Source: an uncultured Bacteroidales bacterium
Lineage (GTDB): Bacteria > Bacteroidota > Bacteroidia > Bacteroidales > UBA932
Direction of reading: 5' to 3'
Assembly: GCA_905236955.1 (NCBI GenBank)
Contig: CAJOQW010000198.1
Coordinates: forward strand, 1-6,707
DNA length: 6,707 nt
Part shown: in pieces, positions 5,573 to 6,707 of the stretch
Layout of the letters: each line of letters opens with the position of its first letter
Position numbering within the stretch: the stretch's first letter is position 1
The notes under the pieces: generated by a model
Databases searched by the model: none
Told to the model about the DNA's origin: nothing
Seen by the model: only the letters and a program-made list of their open reading frames with translations
Made by a program: the position numbers and the translations under genes

Positions 5573-6707
5573 ATGAAAACACCCGCGATCCTGCTGGCGG
5601 CCGCGGCGCTGCTCGCCTTCATCCCTTCCTGCAAGAAAGCCGACACCCGTCCCAGGGTGCTGGTGAGCAGCGACATTGGCGGCACCGACCCCGACGACAA
5701 CCAGTCCATGGCCCATCTGCTGATGTTCAGCGACTGCTTCAGGCTGGAAGGCCTGGTATCTTCGCCATCGTACGGTAACGGAACCAAAGGCGAAATAGAG
5801 CGCATGATAGGCCTCTACGAAAAGGACTATCCAACCCTGAAGAAATACGCTCCGGGACTTGCCACGCCGGATTATCTGCGTTCCATCTGCAAACAGGGCC
5901 GCCACGGAATGCCCTCCCCGAAAGGTTGGGACAAACCCACTGAAGGTTCCGAGTGGATAATCGAATGTGCCCGCAGGAAAAGCGACAGCCCCCTTTGGGT
6001 GCTGGTATGGGGCGGCATGGAAGATGTGGCCCAGGCCCTTCACGACGCCCCGGACATCCTTCCCGACATCCGTGTGTACTGGATAGGCGGACCCAACAAG
6101 AAATGGGGCGTCAACGCTTATACTTATCTTGCCCGGAACTTCCCCGACCTGTGGATAATAGAAAACAACTCCGCCTACCGTGGTTTCATTTCCCGCGATA
6201 CCGTCACTGTCAAGGGTACCGGTGCCCTGGGCGCGGATTTCCCGAGGTACTACAAGGGCGTTCCCAAGATGGGAGACACCCCGTCGGTACTCTATATGAT
6301 GGACGGCGACCCGAACGACCCCTCCTCAGACAGCTGGGGCGGAAGTTTCGAGCATCTCGGTTTCAGCCCTCACGGCACCTTCGCCCGTGACCTCACCTTG
6401 CAGGACACGGTTCGCGTTTATTCGGTGATGGACATGATCTTCGACGGCCCCGAAATCGACGTGCCGGAAGATTCCGTGGTATTTACCATGACCACCGACA
6501 GGCAGAACTGGCCGGGGTATTACATCGGCGGAGGCCGCTACATGGTGCGCTACTCCCCCAAGCAGGAGGCCGTCCTGCATTACACCACGCGTTCTGCCAT
6601 CCGGGCCCTCGACGGGCACGAAGGGGATTTCGTTGTGAACAATATCTGGCCCGGGCAGCAGGAACCTGAAGATTTCCCGCTCGGGGCCAACTGGTACAGC
6701 GACCTCC
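5573..6707 (+). CDS. DUF1593 / Sde182-type nucleoside-hydrolase-like lipoprotein (3'-truncated by window)
   Basis: The frame is open from the ATG at 5573 to the window end: 378 complete codons and no stop. Residues 1-20 are a lipoprotein signal with C20 in IPSC. Residues about 26-275 match the nucleoside-hydrolase-like domain of DUF1593 proteins (named after Saccharophagus Sde182). RVLVSSDIGGTDPDDNQS (28-45) holds the acidic cluster D34, D39, D41 and D42 that resembles the DxDxxxDD calcium and ribose site of nucleoside hydrolases. LEGLVSSPSYGNGTKGEI (58-75), LWVLVWGGMEDVAQAL (141-156), GDTPSVLYMMDGD (234-246) and SWGGSFE (254-260) follow in family order. From about 300 the protein becomes beta-rich (SVVFTMTTD, YYIGGGRYMVRYSP, AVLHYTTRSAI), apparently a second domain cut by the edge. 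Known Sde182-like proteins are associated with polysaccharide degradation, but their substrate is not established; hydrolysis of an N- or O-glycoside is plausible from the fold. It starts three bases after the GH43 stop; GGAG at 5561-5564 sits eight bases upstream of the start and could be a chance Shine-Dalgarno match, since it encodes the GH43 C-terminus. Confidence 0.88.
   Translation, partial: MKTPAILLAAAALLAFIPSCKKADTRPRVLVSSDIGGTDPDDNQSMAHLLMFSDCFRLEGLVSSPSYGNGTKGEIERMIGLYEKDYPTLKKYAPGLATPDYLRSICKQGRHGMPSPKGWDKPTEGSEWIIECARRKSDSPLWVLVWGGMEDVAQALHDAPDILPDIRVYWIGGPNKKWGVNAYTYLARNFPDLWIIENNSAYRGFISRDTVTVKGTGALGADFPRYYKGVPKMGDTPSVLYMMDGDPNDPSSDSWGGSFEHLGFSPHGTFARDLTLQDTVRVYSVMDMIFDGPEIDVPEDSVVFTMTTDRQNWPGYYIGGGRYMVRYSPKQEAVLHYTTRSAIRALDGHEGDFVVNNIWPGQQEPEDFPLGANWYSDL

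Larger units (their letters stand above)
1901..6707 (+). other. Predicted operon: PL10-like lyase, GH43, Sde182-like protein
   Basis: Three plus-strand genes follow one another with exactly three bases between each stop and the next ATG (4070-4072 and 5570-5572). There is no space for a promoter or terminator between them, and all encode lipoproteins of glycan metabolism. Co-transcription is an inference from this spacing. The operon may continue past the window end. Confidence 0.8.

Noticed and set aside
5012..6043. 343-codon minus-strand open frame spanning the GH43 / Sde182-like junction
   Set aside because: It is antisense to two strongly supported genes and its translation is low-complexity Val/Gly/Ala-rich without motifs, as expected from the reverse of GC-rich codons.

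Overview
The window looks like part of a plant-polysaccharide (most likely pectin) utilisation locus from a Bacteroidota bacterium, probably of the order Bacteroidales with a fairly GC-rich genome. The reasons are four consecutive gene products with lipoprotein signal peptides, carbohydrate-active enzyme families typical of that phylum, almost no Shine-Dalgarno signals, and a TAnnTTTG-type promoter element. I cannot name a genus. No SusC/SusD pair, regulator, transposase, tRNA, rRNA or CRISPR array is visible; if a SusCD pair exists it lies outside the window.

Layout. (1) 1-1467, plus strand: the C-terminal 488 residues of a large protein whose start lies upstream, made of two Ig-like stretches and a terminal beta-sandwich-like region; it is not identified with certainty. 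(2) 1469-1900, minus strand: a small cupin that closely fits KdgF, the enzyme that opens unsaturated uronates, here with a lipoprotein signal. Its stop is one base from the stop of gene 1, and its start codon directly abuts the start codon of gene 3. (3) 1901-4069, plus: a lipoprotein with a PL10-like pectate lyase (alpha/alpha)-barrel region and a C-terminal LamG-like domain. (4) 4073-5569, plus: a lipoprotein GH43 five-bladed propeller enzyme with a C-terminal beta-sandwich. (5) 5573 to the window end, plus: a lipoprotein with a DUF1593/Sde182-type nucleoside-hydrolase-like domain, cut by the window edge. Genes 3-5 are separated by exactly three bases each time and should form one operon.

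How they may work together (inference): the PL10-like lyase would cut homogalacturonan to 4,5-unsaturated oligogalacturonides. The GH43 would trim arabinose-, xylose- or galactose-type side chains. Once an unsaturated glucuronyl hydrolase (GH88/GH105, not in this window) releases the unsaturated monosaccharide, the KdgF-like cupin would linearise it, apparently in the periplasm rather than the cytoplasm. The role of the Sde182-like protein is unknown.

The most notable DNA-level structure is at 1880-1934. The divergent kdgF-like and PL10-like genes have no intergenic DNA at all, so their promoters must lie inside each other's signal-peptide codons. This stretch is strikingly AT-rich and carries short palindromes, a helically phased direct repeat and a perfect TAnnTTTG element. 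No wholly new system is evident; the rest is a recognisable glycan-degradation locus with some unusual arrangements. There is no gene-free stretch longer than a few bases.
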